A DNA stretch of 64,000 nucleotides from Aculops lycopersici (taxonomy: Eukaryota > Arthropoda > Arachnida > Trombidiformes > Eriophyidae), in assembly GCA_015350385.1 (NCBI GenBank), contig WNKI01000005.1:1434505-1498504 (forward strand). The letters are read 5' to 3'. The notes under the pieces were generated by a model. That model had not been told where the DNA came from. It saw only the letters and a list, made by a program, of their open reading frames with translations, and made no database searches. The position numbers and the translations under genes were made by a program. Shown here one piece after another: positions 51,215-63,170 of the stretch. How positions within the stretch are numbered: the first letter of the stretch is position 1; each line of letters starts with the position of its first letter.

Positions 51215-53158
51215 TCATGTAGCCAAGTCTAGAATGTCATCGAGCGACTTACCTAGCAGTGACTGAAGATCGCAGACATATTTGTAGACATAACGCTTGC
51301 CGGAAGTTTTGTGGATAATATTTTTGTCGTAGTAATACCTGAGGCCTCGGCTAAGTTTCTCATAGTTCATCTTGGGCTTATTCTTTCTAATTCCCCACCT
51401 GCGAGCCACTTCGTCGGGATCGATCAATTTAAACTCCCAACCATCACCCGTCCAGCAGATGAATGATTGGCAGGATTTCTCTGTCAAGAGTTCGAGGAGG
51501 AATTGCCACAATTGAATAGGTCCGCTTCCGGCCAAAACCGAAGCTTGTATCACTGGCTGAGGTCCACTGGCCACCAGAGAGTGGTGAAAGTCTCTCGGGT
51601 TTGTGGCTCCCAACAGGTGGTGGTGGTGGTTGGTGAGGTTGATGTTGTTGTTGTGGTGGTGATGGTGCTGTTGTTCCTGCTGGTGAGCTGGGTGGTGATG
51701 GAGAGGGTTTCCGGTCGGTAGTTGTGTTGTGGTGGTGGTGGCGGCGGCTGCGGTGGCTGTGTGGTTTTGATGGATCTGATGGCCATTATTGTGTGACTGA
51801 TAATGTTGTTGTTGATGTTGATGATGATTATTCAACTGATGGGTATTTAACTGGCCACCAATTGCAATTGGGTTGGCAACGGCGCGCGACAGCAACAAGT
51901 GGTTGTGGTTCGACTGCTGATTATGGTGCTGCTGCTGTTGCTGCTGGTAGTGGCTAACCAAAGGCTCAAGTTGCGTCTGCCCCGGCACTAGGTGCTGCTG
52001 GTCGTGTGACGTCATGGGGTGTTGTTGGTGGCTCGATGTATTGGACATCATCGGCGAATGATGTTGTTGTTGTTGCGATTGATGCAATTGCTGCTGGTCC
52101 ATTTGATACTGCGAGGCCAACATGGAGTTGAGTTGATGGTTGTGTTGTTGCTGCTGCTGGTTGTGATGATTCTGGTGGCCTAGTGGTTGTTGTTGTTGCT
52201 GTTGTTGTTGTCCTGATTGATGATGTCTATTGGCATTGAGCTGATGCAACGGCGACGTCGTTGAGTTGTGGTGTTGGTCAATCATGTAGGCAGTAAGAGC
52301 GGCCACTTGATTCTGTTGACCGCCCACCTGATTTGGTGGCGATTGGCTCAGTTGGCCCAGGTGCAAACCTCTACTGTTAACTTGGTGTTGAAGGTTATGT
52401 TGTTGGTGATGCTGGTTAAGACCGTTGGTCAGTGGCGAGCTTCTATATCCGTTTGTCGTCGAGGAGATTTGGTCTGAAGTGTCTGAGTTGTTGCTGGACG
52501 GATTGTTGTTATTATTATTCTTGCTTTCATTATTGTTGTTGGACTTGAGACTCTGATGTATCGAATCTGGTTGCTCCTCCTCCTTCATGGTTCTTAATAG
52601 GGCCAGCGTCTGGTGTTGTTGTTGGTTGTATTGATGCTGCTGCTGCTGCTGATTGGGTTGCTGTTGTTGTTGTTGCTGCTGCTGCTGATGTTGATGGTAG
52701 CTATCTGATGACATAATCGACTCGTGCAGGTGTTGCTGCCAAACTGCCGGCTGATTCATGGTCAGTGCGGCGGGACTCATGTTGCTGGCGCTAAACTGAC
52801 TTTGGCTCTGATTCGCTGCTAGTTGCTGCTGCTGTTCACTTGAGACTGGCGAAAGGGAGATTGAGGTTTGAAGTAGATCGTTAGTATTGGCTGTATTTAA
52901 TGAACTCAAGCTACTTGTTGCCGATTGATTGCTCGCTATAGATTCACAGTCGTCTCTTGGCGAAGCGAGTTGTTGTTGCTGTTGCTGCTGGCTAATTAGC
53001 GGCGAGTAGAACTGATGCTGCAGGTAGCTTGTGGAAGGGTTTTGGTGTAAATGAACTCTCTGGTTGTTACTGGTGTGGTTGCTGTTGTTGTTGTTGTTGT
53101 TGATACTGATGTGAGATTGTGGATGAGGCTGATGGTTTCTCATCATTGTGAGCGACAT
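51215..53158 (-). CDS. ETS-domain factor of the ETS1/2 (Pointed) type
   Basis: 647 residues from the ATG at 53158 (MSLTMMRN), which follows a good acceptor (CGTCTTCCAG, exon start 53170). Only the last ~100 residues are structured. They form an ETS domain with close identity to ETS1/2 (GPIQLWQFLLELLTEKSCQS; NKPKMNYEKLSRGLRYYYDK; YKYVCDLQSLLGK), including the two DNA-contacting Arg of helix 3 (RGLR). The N-terminal 540 residues are Gln, His, Asn and Ser runs. No Pointed (SAM) domain or MAPK-docked Thr-Pro site of the P2 type is visible. The gene resembles a P1-like isoform, a constitutive activator in flies. A 5'UTR exon ending at GTAAGT (53804) precedes it. Confidence 0.93.
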   Translation of the reverse strand: MSLTMMRNHQPHPQSHISINNNNNNSNHTSNNQRVHLHQNPSTSYLQHQFYSPLISQQQQQQQLASPRDDCESIASNQSATSSLSSLNTANTNDLLQTSISLSPVSSEQQQQLAANQSQSQFSASNMSPAALTMNQPAVWQQHLHESIMSSDSYHQHQQQQQQQQQQPNQQQQQHQYNQQQHQTLALLRTMKEEEQPDSIHQSLKSNNNNESKNNNNNNPSSNNSDTSDQISSTTNGYRSSPLTNGLNQHHQQHNLQHQVNSRGLHLGQLSQSPPNQVGGQQNQVAALTAYMIDQHHNSTTSPLHQLNANRHHQSGQQQQQQQQPLGHQNHHNQQQQQHNHQLNSMLASQYQMDQQQLHQSQQQQHHSPMMSNTSSHQQHPMTSHDQQHLVPGQTQLEPLVSHYQQQQQQHHNQQSNHNHLLLSRAVANPIAIGGQLNTHQLNNHHQHQQQHYQSHNNGHQIHQNHTATAAAATTTTTQLPTGNPLHHHPAHQQEQQHHHHHNNNINLTNHHHHLLGATNPRDFHHSLVASGPQPVIQASVLAGSGPIQLWQFLLELLTEKSCQSFICWTGDGWEFKLIDPDEVARRWGIRKNKPKMNYEKLSRGLRYYYDKNIIHKTSGKRYVYKYVCDLQSLLGKSLDDILDLAT

Positions 53159-53170
53159 TTTACCTCTCAA

Positions 53171-53803
53171 CTGGAAGACGAAGTAATCAAGGCAAAAGAC
53201 TCTCGCTATTTTGAACTCTTGGCCGCCTCGCAATCACTGAATGAAGTGGGAAGTCTCGAGAAACTTGCGCATTCGATTCAAGTTGTTGCCGGCTCCTCAG
53301 AGCCATCGGCTTTGGTCCTCCATTGACACAGTTGATTTCAAAGGAACTGGCCTCATCTCCGAATCTCTCGATTGCGCACCGAAACGACGCAAGTCTAGTT
53401 AAAGTGACACGGCTTTTCTGCGCAACTGTTGCTCGTCGCAATTGCGACTAAACTCTTGCGTCGGCTAGTGATGTTAGCAGCCAGCTGAGCTAAAAAACCA
53501 AAAGCTTCGGCTAGGGGGAACCCAACTTGGCTTTGCGACCCCCTCGAGCTCAGGCCTATTTAACATCACTAGGGTCGGCGCATCTCCGTGGGCCGTGCCG
53601 CAGCGCGCAGTTGTCATTGCGCCGCAACAAGGGCGTTGTCCCCTCGTTGCGGCGCCAAGTAAACCCCTCGACCTGAGTGCAGCGACACTGTGCGACGAGC
53701 GGCCTCTGCGTCCGAGAATCAACAGGCTGCTGTTGCTCTTTTTTCTGTCTTATTCGGTCGTTCGTTCGTTTGCTCGCTCGCTCGCTGTTATTATTTAACT
53801 TAC
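53171..53803 (-). other. Predicted 5'UTR intron of the ETS gene
   Basis: Minus-strand donor GCTC|GTAAGT (53803-53798) and acceptor CTTCCAG at 53171. The exon upstream contains stops in the coding frame, so it is non-coding. The long coding frame extends only slightly beyond the ATG. Confidence 0.55.
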
Positions 53804-55680
53804 GAGCTTCTCGTTGCTAACCTGAACTTAGAGATTCAGGCCCAAGAGTAAATGCACACAGTTCGACGGCAACCAGGTGAGCCGACTCTCGATGCTAGCC
53901 TCGCGCTCGTTCAGAAAAATCCAATGGTCAGCATGACGTAAGCGCGAGGAGCATTTCCAGAGGCCGTGAATCCTCCTCGAAGCGAAACGAGCAACCGGCA
54001 AACTCATTCATAAGTTTCTCTGTTGCGCCAATCATTCATCGATTCTTTCCCTCTTGTTTGCCTTCTTGCGCCACAAGTCGAGTCCACTTCCGCCGGAAGG
54101 AGTTGTGTTAAGTTTGCACCAAATTGTGAATGATCGGCGGCTTGTGTTTGTTTCTTGAGAAACATAACAAGCGCAGGTCACTCTCTTCTCCGGTGCTTTT
54201 AGTTGACGGAACTCGCGAGTTGCGACTTGAGCCGCCATTCGATCGATCGATGGCGGCAAAACACATACAGAGACCAAAGGATCAACAAGTGGGCGGTTGC
54301 GCTGGGCAACCGGTGAGCGGAGGGAGCAAACGAGCGACTTGGCGGCGGCGGCGGCGGCAATAGCAAACAAACGCCAATCGGTCGGCTTCTGTGGCCGGCC
54401 ATTAAAGTCGACGACTTGTGGCAATTGGATGGCTCAAGTCGCAGCCACTTGTTGTTTGCTCTGCCCCTTTCAACGCCACAACGAGTCGGCCACCTCCAGC
54501 ACCAAGCGCACTGATCATGAGTTTGCTCAACCCTTCGGCTTCCAACTGCCGCCGAGATAACAGCGTGCAATTAAACTTGCGGCTCGCGATGTCAATGAAA
54601 TTGGAGGTCTCGTTGGAGTGGCCTGCAATGTGTTTAGTTGGTTCGCTCTAGAGTTGCGATCAATGGGTTTAGCTAGCTATCTGGCGGCTGATTATACAAC
54701 TCGGCTTCAGCTGGAGAGGCAAAAAACACAAAGTTTCGAGCCTTAGAGCGATTTCGTGGTGGTAGTCGTCGAGCTGCTCGCCAGCAGCGAGCCTATAAGT
54801 CGGGCCAAGTTAATGTTGCTGCGGCAAACGCGCCCAACCAAAACAAGTGGCAGCCGCGATAGTCGAGTCTGAGGTTGCGGCGCAAGTTGATTAGATTGGG
54901 CAATCAGTTGAGCCGCTAGCCAGCCAGCCAGTTAGTCAGTTGGTAATTTGGAGAGCAGAAAGTTGGACGCAACTCTGATTCACTCAGTTGGTCTTCGCTA
55001 GTTGAGAATGGAGCTCGTTGATGATCTAGTTGCGACTGAAACAAAAGTTGAATCAAACTGGCGTTCGCTTTAGTTTTTGTGAGCTGGAGTTTGAGTTGAA
55101 GCTGAAGTCGGGGCTGAAACTGAGGCAATAAAACAACAACGAGTCTCTTTGTTGTTGTCGTTGCTTCTGCTGGCGCCTTTGACTTATGTCGTTGTTTTAG
55201 CAACTTGTTGCTGTTGCTGATGCTGATGCTGATGCTGTTGCTGATGCTGTTGTCGTTGGTGTCGGTGGCCAAAAAGTCTGGCTTGTTGCTGGCTTCTGAG
55301 TGTTTGGCTATCCGTTTAGCTAACTCGCCACTCGAGTTAGCCGAACGAAAGCCGACTTTGAGTTGAACGCGCGAATCTGGCGAGTCAAGTGGGCGCGAGA
55401 TTGCGACAAGCGGCGCGGCATCAGTGGTCAGTCGGTGGCGGCGGCGGCGGCGGCGGAGGCAGCAACAAGTGGCCGCGTTTGTAGAAGCAGCAGCCTCGGT
55501 AGCGATTAGTTTAACCCAAGATGCAAAACGACTTCGAGTGACAGTAAATTAAACTTCCACTTCTTTTCCAATTTGCTCGCTTAGCCGAGGAACAAAAAGT
55601 TGGCCTTTCGGGCGAAACTATAAGACGAGCAGCTCGTCGTCTGATTATTACCTCTGTTATGATTATTATTACATCTACCT

Positions 55681-55700
55681 GCGCCGCGCCGCGCCGCGCC
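55681..55700. repeat. GCGCC pentamer repeat
   Basis: Four tandem copies of GCGCC, an unusual unit for this window. Confidence 0.85.
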
Positions 55701-56678
55701 TCCCTCCTGTCTATCCTAGTTGTTGCTTTGGAGTATGGAAGCGCGCGCACTAGCAAACTAAACTCGCTGCTGCTCTCATTATCCTCGCGCTTGATTCAAA
55801 TGGTCAGATCGTCGGGCTGGCTGCAACCGATCTGGCTGCATGAGCTCACTGGCCAGCATCAAGTGGTTGGCGACAGTCGGCTGCGGTGCCGAATGTGTGC
55901 CCAGCTCCAGTCTTTTGTGTGTCCCCTTCTCTCATTTGCTGCTGCCGCCACTTCTAATGTCAACTTAGCCCCAAGTTTCCACTGCTTCGCTGGCGAGAGA
56001 CAATAGCGAGGGCCACCTGAGAGTGGCACTCAAACAACCTGTTGCCTGCTTGTTTCACCAGCGACAATCCAACTGGACAGCGCAAGCCAATCTCGTTAAT
56101 CAGTCTTTATTTTGGTGGCGCGGGTTGCGCCTGTCTTCTCTTCTTAGCGGCGCACTAGCTGGCCGACTCTCCTCCTCGCCGCCCTCTCGAGGCCAGAGTG
56201 GCGGCTCGCAGTTGACGCCCAGCTAGTGCGCCGCTACGGCCACCGACTGATGAATGATGGCCACACGGACGCTGCAGTGGACGCGCCCGTGTGGCTGCTG
56301 GTTAATTATTGCGTTACATTGCACAAGTGGTTGTGGCGGCGGCGACAAGCCTTGTGGTGGTCGAGGCAGTAGATCGCAACGAGAGTTTGCGCGGCGCTGC
56401 TGGCATCGCAACCTGACGCACAACAACCAGCCCACCAACTAGCACACACTTGCCGCCACTGTACGGTTTTTCCTGCCATCGCCACAAAGGAGCAGTTGGG
56501 CGCCTGGCACAATGGGAGCGGCCAACTAAATGTCACTCGCCGCCAGCCGCTGAGCCAACAGGCGAGCACCAAAAAGTGAGTCAAAAAAGAGCGACTTGTT
56601 GTTGTGTCGGCCACAGTGAGCGAGGCTGTGGGCGCACGCGTTGCACTGGCATCGGGAGGAGATGCCATCGGGAGCTGC

Positions 56679-56710
<32 letters not shown>

Positions 56711-56711
56711 G
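56679..56711. repeat. GGC triplet tract
   Basis: About 11 GGC copies in non-coding DNA. Confidence 0.85.
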
Positions 56712-58500
56712 AGGATGCGCCCTCAGTGGCAGCGGTACCAATCGCATCGATGGCTGCAGCTTGTGCAAGTCGCCCACCAAACTGGTGGACGGGCGCCTGC
56801 TTCTGAGGTCCACTAAACTTGGTTGCCGTTGAAAAAAGTAAAGTGTGGGAATTTTTCCTGCCAAAGGCCAGCTGCAAACTCTCTGGCAGCGGCAACAGTG
56901 GCCCCGTCGGTAATAGTGCTAACAAACTCACACTGTTAGGATAGCATAGCATACTGCTCAGATCGGTGGCAGTGTGTGATCGCGCAGTGGTCCAACTTTT
57001 TGCGTTTCCTCACACACTGACTACACATACAAAGCAAGCTGGTCGACTTGCTCGATCCCATTGCACGGAGGAGGGAGAACGCGCGCGTCGCCCAATGGGA
57101 AAGTCGCACGAGTTTTTGCAACAGACTCGCTGGCGGGGGCTGGTCAATGTTGCAAGCTGGTGCCTGCAATTGCAACGTTACGTGCCATTGGACTTGCGCA
57201 CTGGTGGCATCACTGGACCAGTCGTCAATGAGCGAGCGAGCCAGCCAGCAACAGCATCCAATTGAAAGTGAGCGCCGACGTGGATGCGGTCGCCGGAAGT
57301 GGCCGGTGGGCTCTCGGCTCAGGCCGCTCCTTTACCGCCGACTACCAGGCACACAGGCAACTCTAACCAACGACAGCAACAACCACATCGTCGACAACAA
57401 CGCCGACATTGGCAACCAGAGCGAGAGGTCAGCGCTCTCCCGTGCGCGAGTACGCGGCCCACTCGTGCAGCAGCTGTTGTCAATGTTACTGCCGCCCCCT
57501 CGGTTCCGGTTCCATTTACCGCGCTCTCTTGCGAGCATTCTCCATTCTTAGAGGCGTAGTAATATTTGCAATTCAGCTTCCAGAAAAACTAAACTGGGGG
57601 CCGCAGAGACCAAACAAGAAATACTCCAACGCTTTTCATTCATGGGATCTCGCAACTCCACGTGCAGCTTCCGGAAACGACTAGTCAGAGTCAAAGTTGG
57701 AGTAGAAGACAAGATTCGGTTGGCTAAAGAGTAACACTTCGCTAGAGTGGCATCGTGTTTAAGCGGCAAACGATCGAAATAGAAATAGAGACAAAACAAT
57801 AACAACCACCAGTTGATTCCAGAGTGTTGGAATTGCGCTCAGATTCTTCTTTCAGTGGCGCAATCAGAGTGAAGGAGAGCTCGCAACAGTTCGTGACTCT
57901 CGCGAATCAACTGGTGGTTCACAAGAGTTGTCCCTCGGATCCGCCTCCTCGTCCATTCATTTATTTTTCCATTCACTCGCTCATTCATTTATCCACTCAT
58001 TCACCTCGGGACGATCCATTGAGGAACCAAGGGAAACGCTAATCGCAAGCAGAGATTCAGCGTTTTTCGTCTTGCCCTCTGCTGCATAAACCAAATTGCC
58101 AACACAGCAACTTTCTGGTTGTCGTCGTGGTCGTGGTTAGGAACCAGGAGGATGTGTTGGTGTTTGTTGTGGTGCATCGAAATGCAAAGGAGCACGCAAG
58201 TTGCAGTCCCGTGTAGAGCGAGGGCCCGCAAGCCAAATGGAAGTGCATTTGCGCCTGAACCGTGGGAGAAACTTTCGCGCTCGACTGTTGCGGCTCCGAT
58301 GAAAGCTCGAGTTGCAAGTCGCGACTGACGAGTTGAGCTCAGTTTGGTTGGTGGCAATATTGGCCATCAGTTGACTCCTCGGCCATTCGAACTTGGAACT
58401 CAAAAGTAAGTGCAAGCTGCACGAGAAAAAGAAGAAGCACAATCTCATTGCTCAAAATGGAGGCCAATATTTTAATACGTTCGATGCAAATCCATTGGCA

Positions 58501-58506
<6 letters not shown>

Positions 58507-58544
<38 letters not shown>

Positions 58545-58545
58545 A
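58507..58545. repeat. CCG triplet tract
   Basis: About 13 perfect CCG copies, the longest pure triplet tract seen in the ETS upstream region. Confidence 0.9.
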
Positions 58546-59484
58546 AGTCAACTGGTGGGAACATATTTAGTGTTCATATATTTATATGTTTATATCCACT
58601 AAACTCTGGCGACATGTGTTTTGGTTGCTTGGTGCGCTGAGCACTAAGTAAGTCGCAACTCTTGCCCAATCTCATGTTGGTCTCGTCGCCTCCGCCAAAA
58701 ACAACGAGACCAACACCGATTCTAATACCAAAACCAAGACAACAAACACCAGAGAACAACGACGACGGAGCCGAAGGCGTTCAGGCCCAAGCGACTTCCT
58801 GTGGATGGTCTTTTGGTGCTCTCAACTTTGTTTGTTGTTGGCAACTTTTGGTGACGCAACAATCAATTAGAATAAATGAATGGACTTTCCTAGCTCACAA
58901 ACCTCAACACCAATTCAAATGGTCGCTCTTTTGCTTATCCTCCTCCAACTCCAAATTTACTTCCAACGACCAACCACCAACCACCAAAGACAAGAGGCCA
59001 GAGGCGCGCGCCACTTGAACCGTAAACGTCGCGTAATTGGACTCAAATGGTTGACGTAACTTTAACGTTGCGCTCAAAACGATCGAATGGCGACAACCAG
59101 TTGATGCAAACCAAGCCAACGCAACTACTTGTTGCCTCTCAAACTCGCCATTCCAAAGAGTGAGAGAGATCTCGCGCAACTCTCGTGGCCATGCCGCCTA
59201 TAAATTCTAATATCCATCTAATGGTCGCGCGGCCGGAAGCCACAAACGAGCCTCATTCCGCGGGCCGATACTTGTGTTTCGAATGAATCCAAACAAAGCA
59301 AAACAAGCGAGCAAAATGGATCCATTTTGTCGCCTTGTGTATTTGCCATGGAAAAACACGAGCAAAAGCTATGGGGGAGAGAGAGAAACGATCGCTTATA
59401 ACTCGGCCACCACATTCGAGTGGGCAAAGTTCAAGTTCAATATTGTTGCTAGCAACTGTTCGCCATTTGAGAGCAAAGTCTCAA

Positions 59485-59495
59485 CCCCCCCCCCT
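59485..59495. repeat. Poly-C run
   Basis: Eleven C residues. A similar run of 12 lies at 6929-6940. Confidence 0.85.
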
Positions 59496-61729
59496 TTATT
59501 TTGGTAACTTGCAACTGTCGCCCCCTCGCCGCTTCCGGTGCGCAACGATGCGCCTTCGAGTCGGTGGTTTCGCTCTGCGGCCATCATTCACAGTCGAGCG
59601 CTCGCATTGTGGACTGATTACAGCGGCAACGACAGTGGCCATTATGGTCAGCGACTGCATCTCTCCTCTCAACAACAGCGCTTGTCGCCATTGCCTTCGA
59701 GCGCAATGGCAATAGAAATCGCAATTGCACTGCAATTGCTCGAACCATTGGCGCTGATGCTGCTTTTTTCTGCAAAACGAGCGGCGACACTCGCAGCAAG
59801 AGTGGGAGGCCGCAAATGTGGCGCATAATCCTTCGAAAGGAGCAAGCAAGGCTCCACGAGCAACAGGCGGCTGTTTGAGCTCTCGAATGCAAGCTTTGCT
59901 GGCCACGAGTTCGCGCACTTCCGCTTGTCGCGCGCATCCCCGCGGCGACCTCCGAGCAACGCGCCGGAAGTGGCGAGACCCCAGATTTTGAATCTCTCAT
60001 TGAGGATTCGCTTTCTCCGCTCACCGGCGGCCGAAGAACCGGAAGTGGAGCGCGTGCAGCAAAAGCGAAAGTTGAACTTGAATCGATCCATCAGTTTGCT
60101 GCTGCCTCTTTTTTGAGTTCAAATTTTCTCTCGCAAATTTTCTCCATCGGAATTGGATGGATGCCTATAGACTTTTTCTGCTTTATCGGGAAATTGGAAG
60201 TTTGGTTTGGAATTTTTGGACCTGGCGAGTCGTGGCGGCAGAAGCGGCAACAGCAACAGCAGCAGCAGCAGTCATTGCTCAGCAACATCTAGAAACTTAT
60301 AGGTGTTTAGAGTCTGTGTTAGAATTAGATGAACATGAGCAAGGAGAACACTCAAACTAAATGGCCGAGCAGCGCAAGTCGAGCAAATCAAATGGCGAGG
60401 CGAAATGGACTGACTAGTCGCGAGTCGCGCACACTTAGAGTCGCGTGCCTAAGCAGGAAGTTGGCTAGCCAGTCAGTTGGCTAGCCTCTTGGTTTTGTAA
60501 TTAGTAGCCATGAGGGCAGCTGAAGTTAGAGACGCACCGAAGTCGAGCCAAATAACAACCAAAACAACGCCAAGGTTTAGAGCCAAGAGGATAGATGAGC
60601 AGTGAGTTGAGTTTTATATCTATCAAAGCTAGAGAAGTTGTCGTTTATTTTGGTTGCTGCGATGGCGACGCAAACGAAGCGACGGATGAAATGAGCTGCT
60701 AACATTTAATTGCGCAATTGTCTTGCTCTTTTGCGCGCTAGTTTACGTTTTTTGCTCGCCTGCTCGCCAGCTCGTCGCGTTTGGCGCAACTCCACTCGCT
60801 AGCCGCTGATGCTCACACAACTGAAGTTAATGAAATAATCGTAATCTCGGCCGCCAACTTCCCTCTTCTCGGATTTAATGCAAATTTGTTTAGTGACCAA
60901 GTGGCCAACTAAACAAAGAGACTAACTAACTGAACAGCGAGTGAAAGAGAGAGAGAGAGAGAGACCGAGCCAACAGAAGGGAAAAAGTTCAATCATCATC
61001 TCACTTTTCTGTTTTGTTGTCTTTTGGTTCGTTTGCTCGCTAGACTAATGTTGTCGTCGCGATTAAGTGGCAATCAACAACTAGATTGAGGAAGGCGAAA
61101 GTTTTGTTTGCCTGCATCCAAAGGAGAGAATTAAAGTTGAGATTGAAGATGTAAAACTCAAACGACTACTCAGCTGGAAACGGAGACGACAAATGAGATC
61201 GAGTTTCATATTTTGTGCGCTCATTTGTCGCTTCCGCCTTGGAGCTAATGGAACAAATCAAATCGCTAGAGAGAAAAAGTGTGGAAGCTAAATGAAATAA
61301 TAGTTTCGTTGGCTCGCTTTTGGCTTTTGGTTAGCAAAGAGAAGAAGCAAGTTGGCTGATCTAAAAACATGATTACCACTACATCATGCTGCCCTCTAAA
61401 TTGTGACCACAATTTTAAAAAACTACTCGATGGAGCTGAGCCCGAGTCAATCAGAAAAAGTGAGCAGCACTACTATAGTTATCGCCAAGTGATCTTATCA
61501 ACTTTGTGGCTCGCGTCCAGTTAATCTCTAGTCGCGCGCCAGTCGCGAGCCGCAGAGTCGCACTTGGCATTGAAGCTAGTTAATCGGAGTTCATCATTTA
61601 GTCTTGAGTAAACTCAGAGCAATAATCTTTTCAAAGTCATTAGATTTCCACCAAACTTCACACTTTTCAACTTGAACTCAACTCAGGGGGCGTGTCACAC
61701 AGACACACAAACGCGGACTAAATACTCAC

Positions 61730-62597
61730 CTTCAAATTGATTTTGATTGCCACCGTAACTCGTGCGCCGGAAGTTGGCGAAGGAGGAATCGAAATCGGTG
61801 GCCGCGGCCACCTGTTGCGGTAGATGCTGCTGGTGCTGGTGTCGTCGCTGTTGGAGGTGCATATGTTGTTGTTGTTGTTGTTGTTGTTGTTGATTCGTTG
61901 GCTTGTTCTGTTGGCTATTGGCGAGAGTTGGTGAGCCCGATGAGCGCGAGTTCATGGACCAGTTTGAGCAAACACTGACTGGCGATTCAGAGCCAACAGT
62001 GGCAACAGGAGCCGCGGCAGGTGCTCCCGAGGAAGCGTTCATTAGGTAATCGAGCTGCTGGTGTTGGTTTATGGCCGCGGTCAGCTTGACACGCTGCAAC
62101 TCGGCACTCAGTGCGGGTTGTTGCTGTTGGTAGCTAGTGGTTGGCATTGAGCTTGCGGACTCGCCGCTTTCGGCCGCCGACGACCACGAGGGATCCAGAG
62201 GAAACTGGTTCATGTGTTGATAGTTGAACTTGATTTGATTAGCTTGCTGGTTTTGTTCAGATAACAAAACTTCGTCGTCGTCGTCGTCGTCGTCGTTGCC
62301 GTCATCATTATCATCGAGGTCGTCCTCCTCTTCATAGTCTTGGTCCCTCTCGGCTCTTGTCTTGTTTTCCGGGTTTGAGTTTTGGTGCAAATTTAGGTTC
62401 AAGTTCAAGTCTGTAATATTTGCGATCAGTGAGCCGGACGATGACGTCATGTCGGATTGGTGGAAGCCTTCGCTGAATGGAACGGAATCTGAGAAGTGCC
62501 GCTTGCGTTGCAAGTGAAGCCCTCCCTCCGTACTACTGCTGCCACTTGTTGAGCGCACCTGGCGCCCGTGCGCGTCGAACACTCGATTCTCACCCAT
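61730..62597 (-). CDS. 5' coding exon of an unidentified gene
   Basis: An ATG at 62597 (MGENRVFDAHGRQ) opens a 289-codon frame that ends at AATTTGAAG|GTGAGT (exon end 61730, phase 1). The product is low-complexity: an acidic DDEEDD stretch near residues 88-110, poly-Gln from CAA tracts (61868-61892), and a Ser-rich segment SPVSVCSNWSMNSR near 207-220. No domain is recognised. The next minus-strand gene is the ETS factor, but the phase-1 donor does not join in frame to the good acceptor at 53171. So either an intermediate exon is missing from view or this is a separate gene. Acidic plus Gln-rich composition suggests a transcription activation region. Confidence 0.6.
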
Positions 62598-62787
62598 ACT
62601 ATTGTCTGTCTTCGTCTCTTTGTCTCACTCTCTCCCTTCGGTTCAATCAAATCTGGTTCCTATTAGCAAATAGAATCACTCCGGCTCTTAGTTAATCAAG
62701 CTCAGTCTTTCAATCAATGGACTTGTAGAAGCTCTTCGGATTCGGTGTTCCAATAGCTTGTCTGTCGACTACCAAGTGAACAAGTAA

Positions 62788-62823
62788 GCTCAGCTCAGCT
62801 CAGCTCAGCTCAACTCAACTCAG
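62788..62823. repeat. CAGCT/CAACT pentamer repeat
   Basis: Four CAGCT copies grade into two CAACT copies. Confidence 0.85.
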
Positions 62824-63132
62824 ATATTTGTCGTTTCTCTATCTCCTCGACTCCTCGCTGAGCTCAACGTTCAGTGGAATTGGTTGCTAGTTGCACGTTT
62901 TGAGCCTGCGAGGCACAATCGTACAGTCTCACGCCCCGACCAAAATAACTGTCTGTTGTGCGCAATTGGCGAGCCACTTACGTCAGATACTTGTGTCGTT
63001 AGTAAACGGGCGTGCGTATGAGAGAAAGGGAGAGAAAAAGTCGATCAGCACACCAACTTGGCGCCGTTAGCTTGACAATCTGCAGATCGGAAGGCCGAAC
63101 AAACTGCCACTAGTTAGTTGTGGCTTCACTGG

Positions 63133-63170
63133 CCAACTCCAACTCTCCAACTCTCCAACTCTCCAACTCT
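63133..63170. repeat. CCAACTCT octamer repeat
   Basis: About four tandem copies of CCAACTCT, a minisatellite-type unit upstream of the exon at 61730-62597. Confidence 0.85.

Larger units (their letters stand above)
53805..61729. other. Gene-free, GC-rich region upstream of the ETS gene
   Basis: About 7.9 kb with many short frames open on both strands but no recognised domain. CCG/GGC triplet tracts are scattered through it. A TATAAA at about 59201 (+) is not followed by a plausible coding frame. Likely regulatory DNA for the ETS gene, or intron of the exon at 61730-62597. Confidence 0.45.

Noticed and set aside
59195..59210. TATAAA as a promoter on the plus strand
   Set aside because: No plausible coding frame follows; likely chance in AT-richer DNA.
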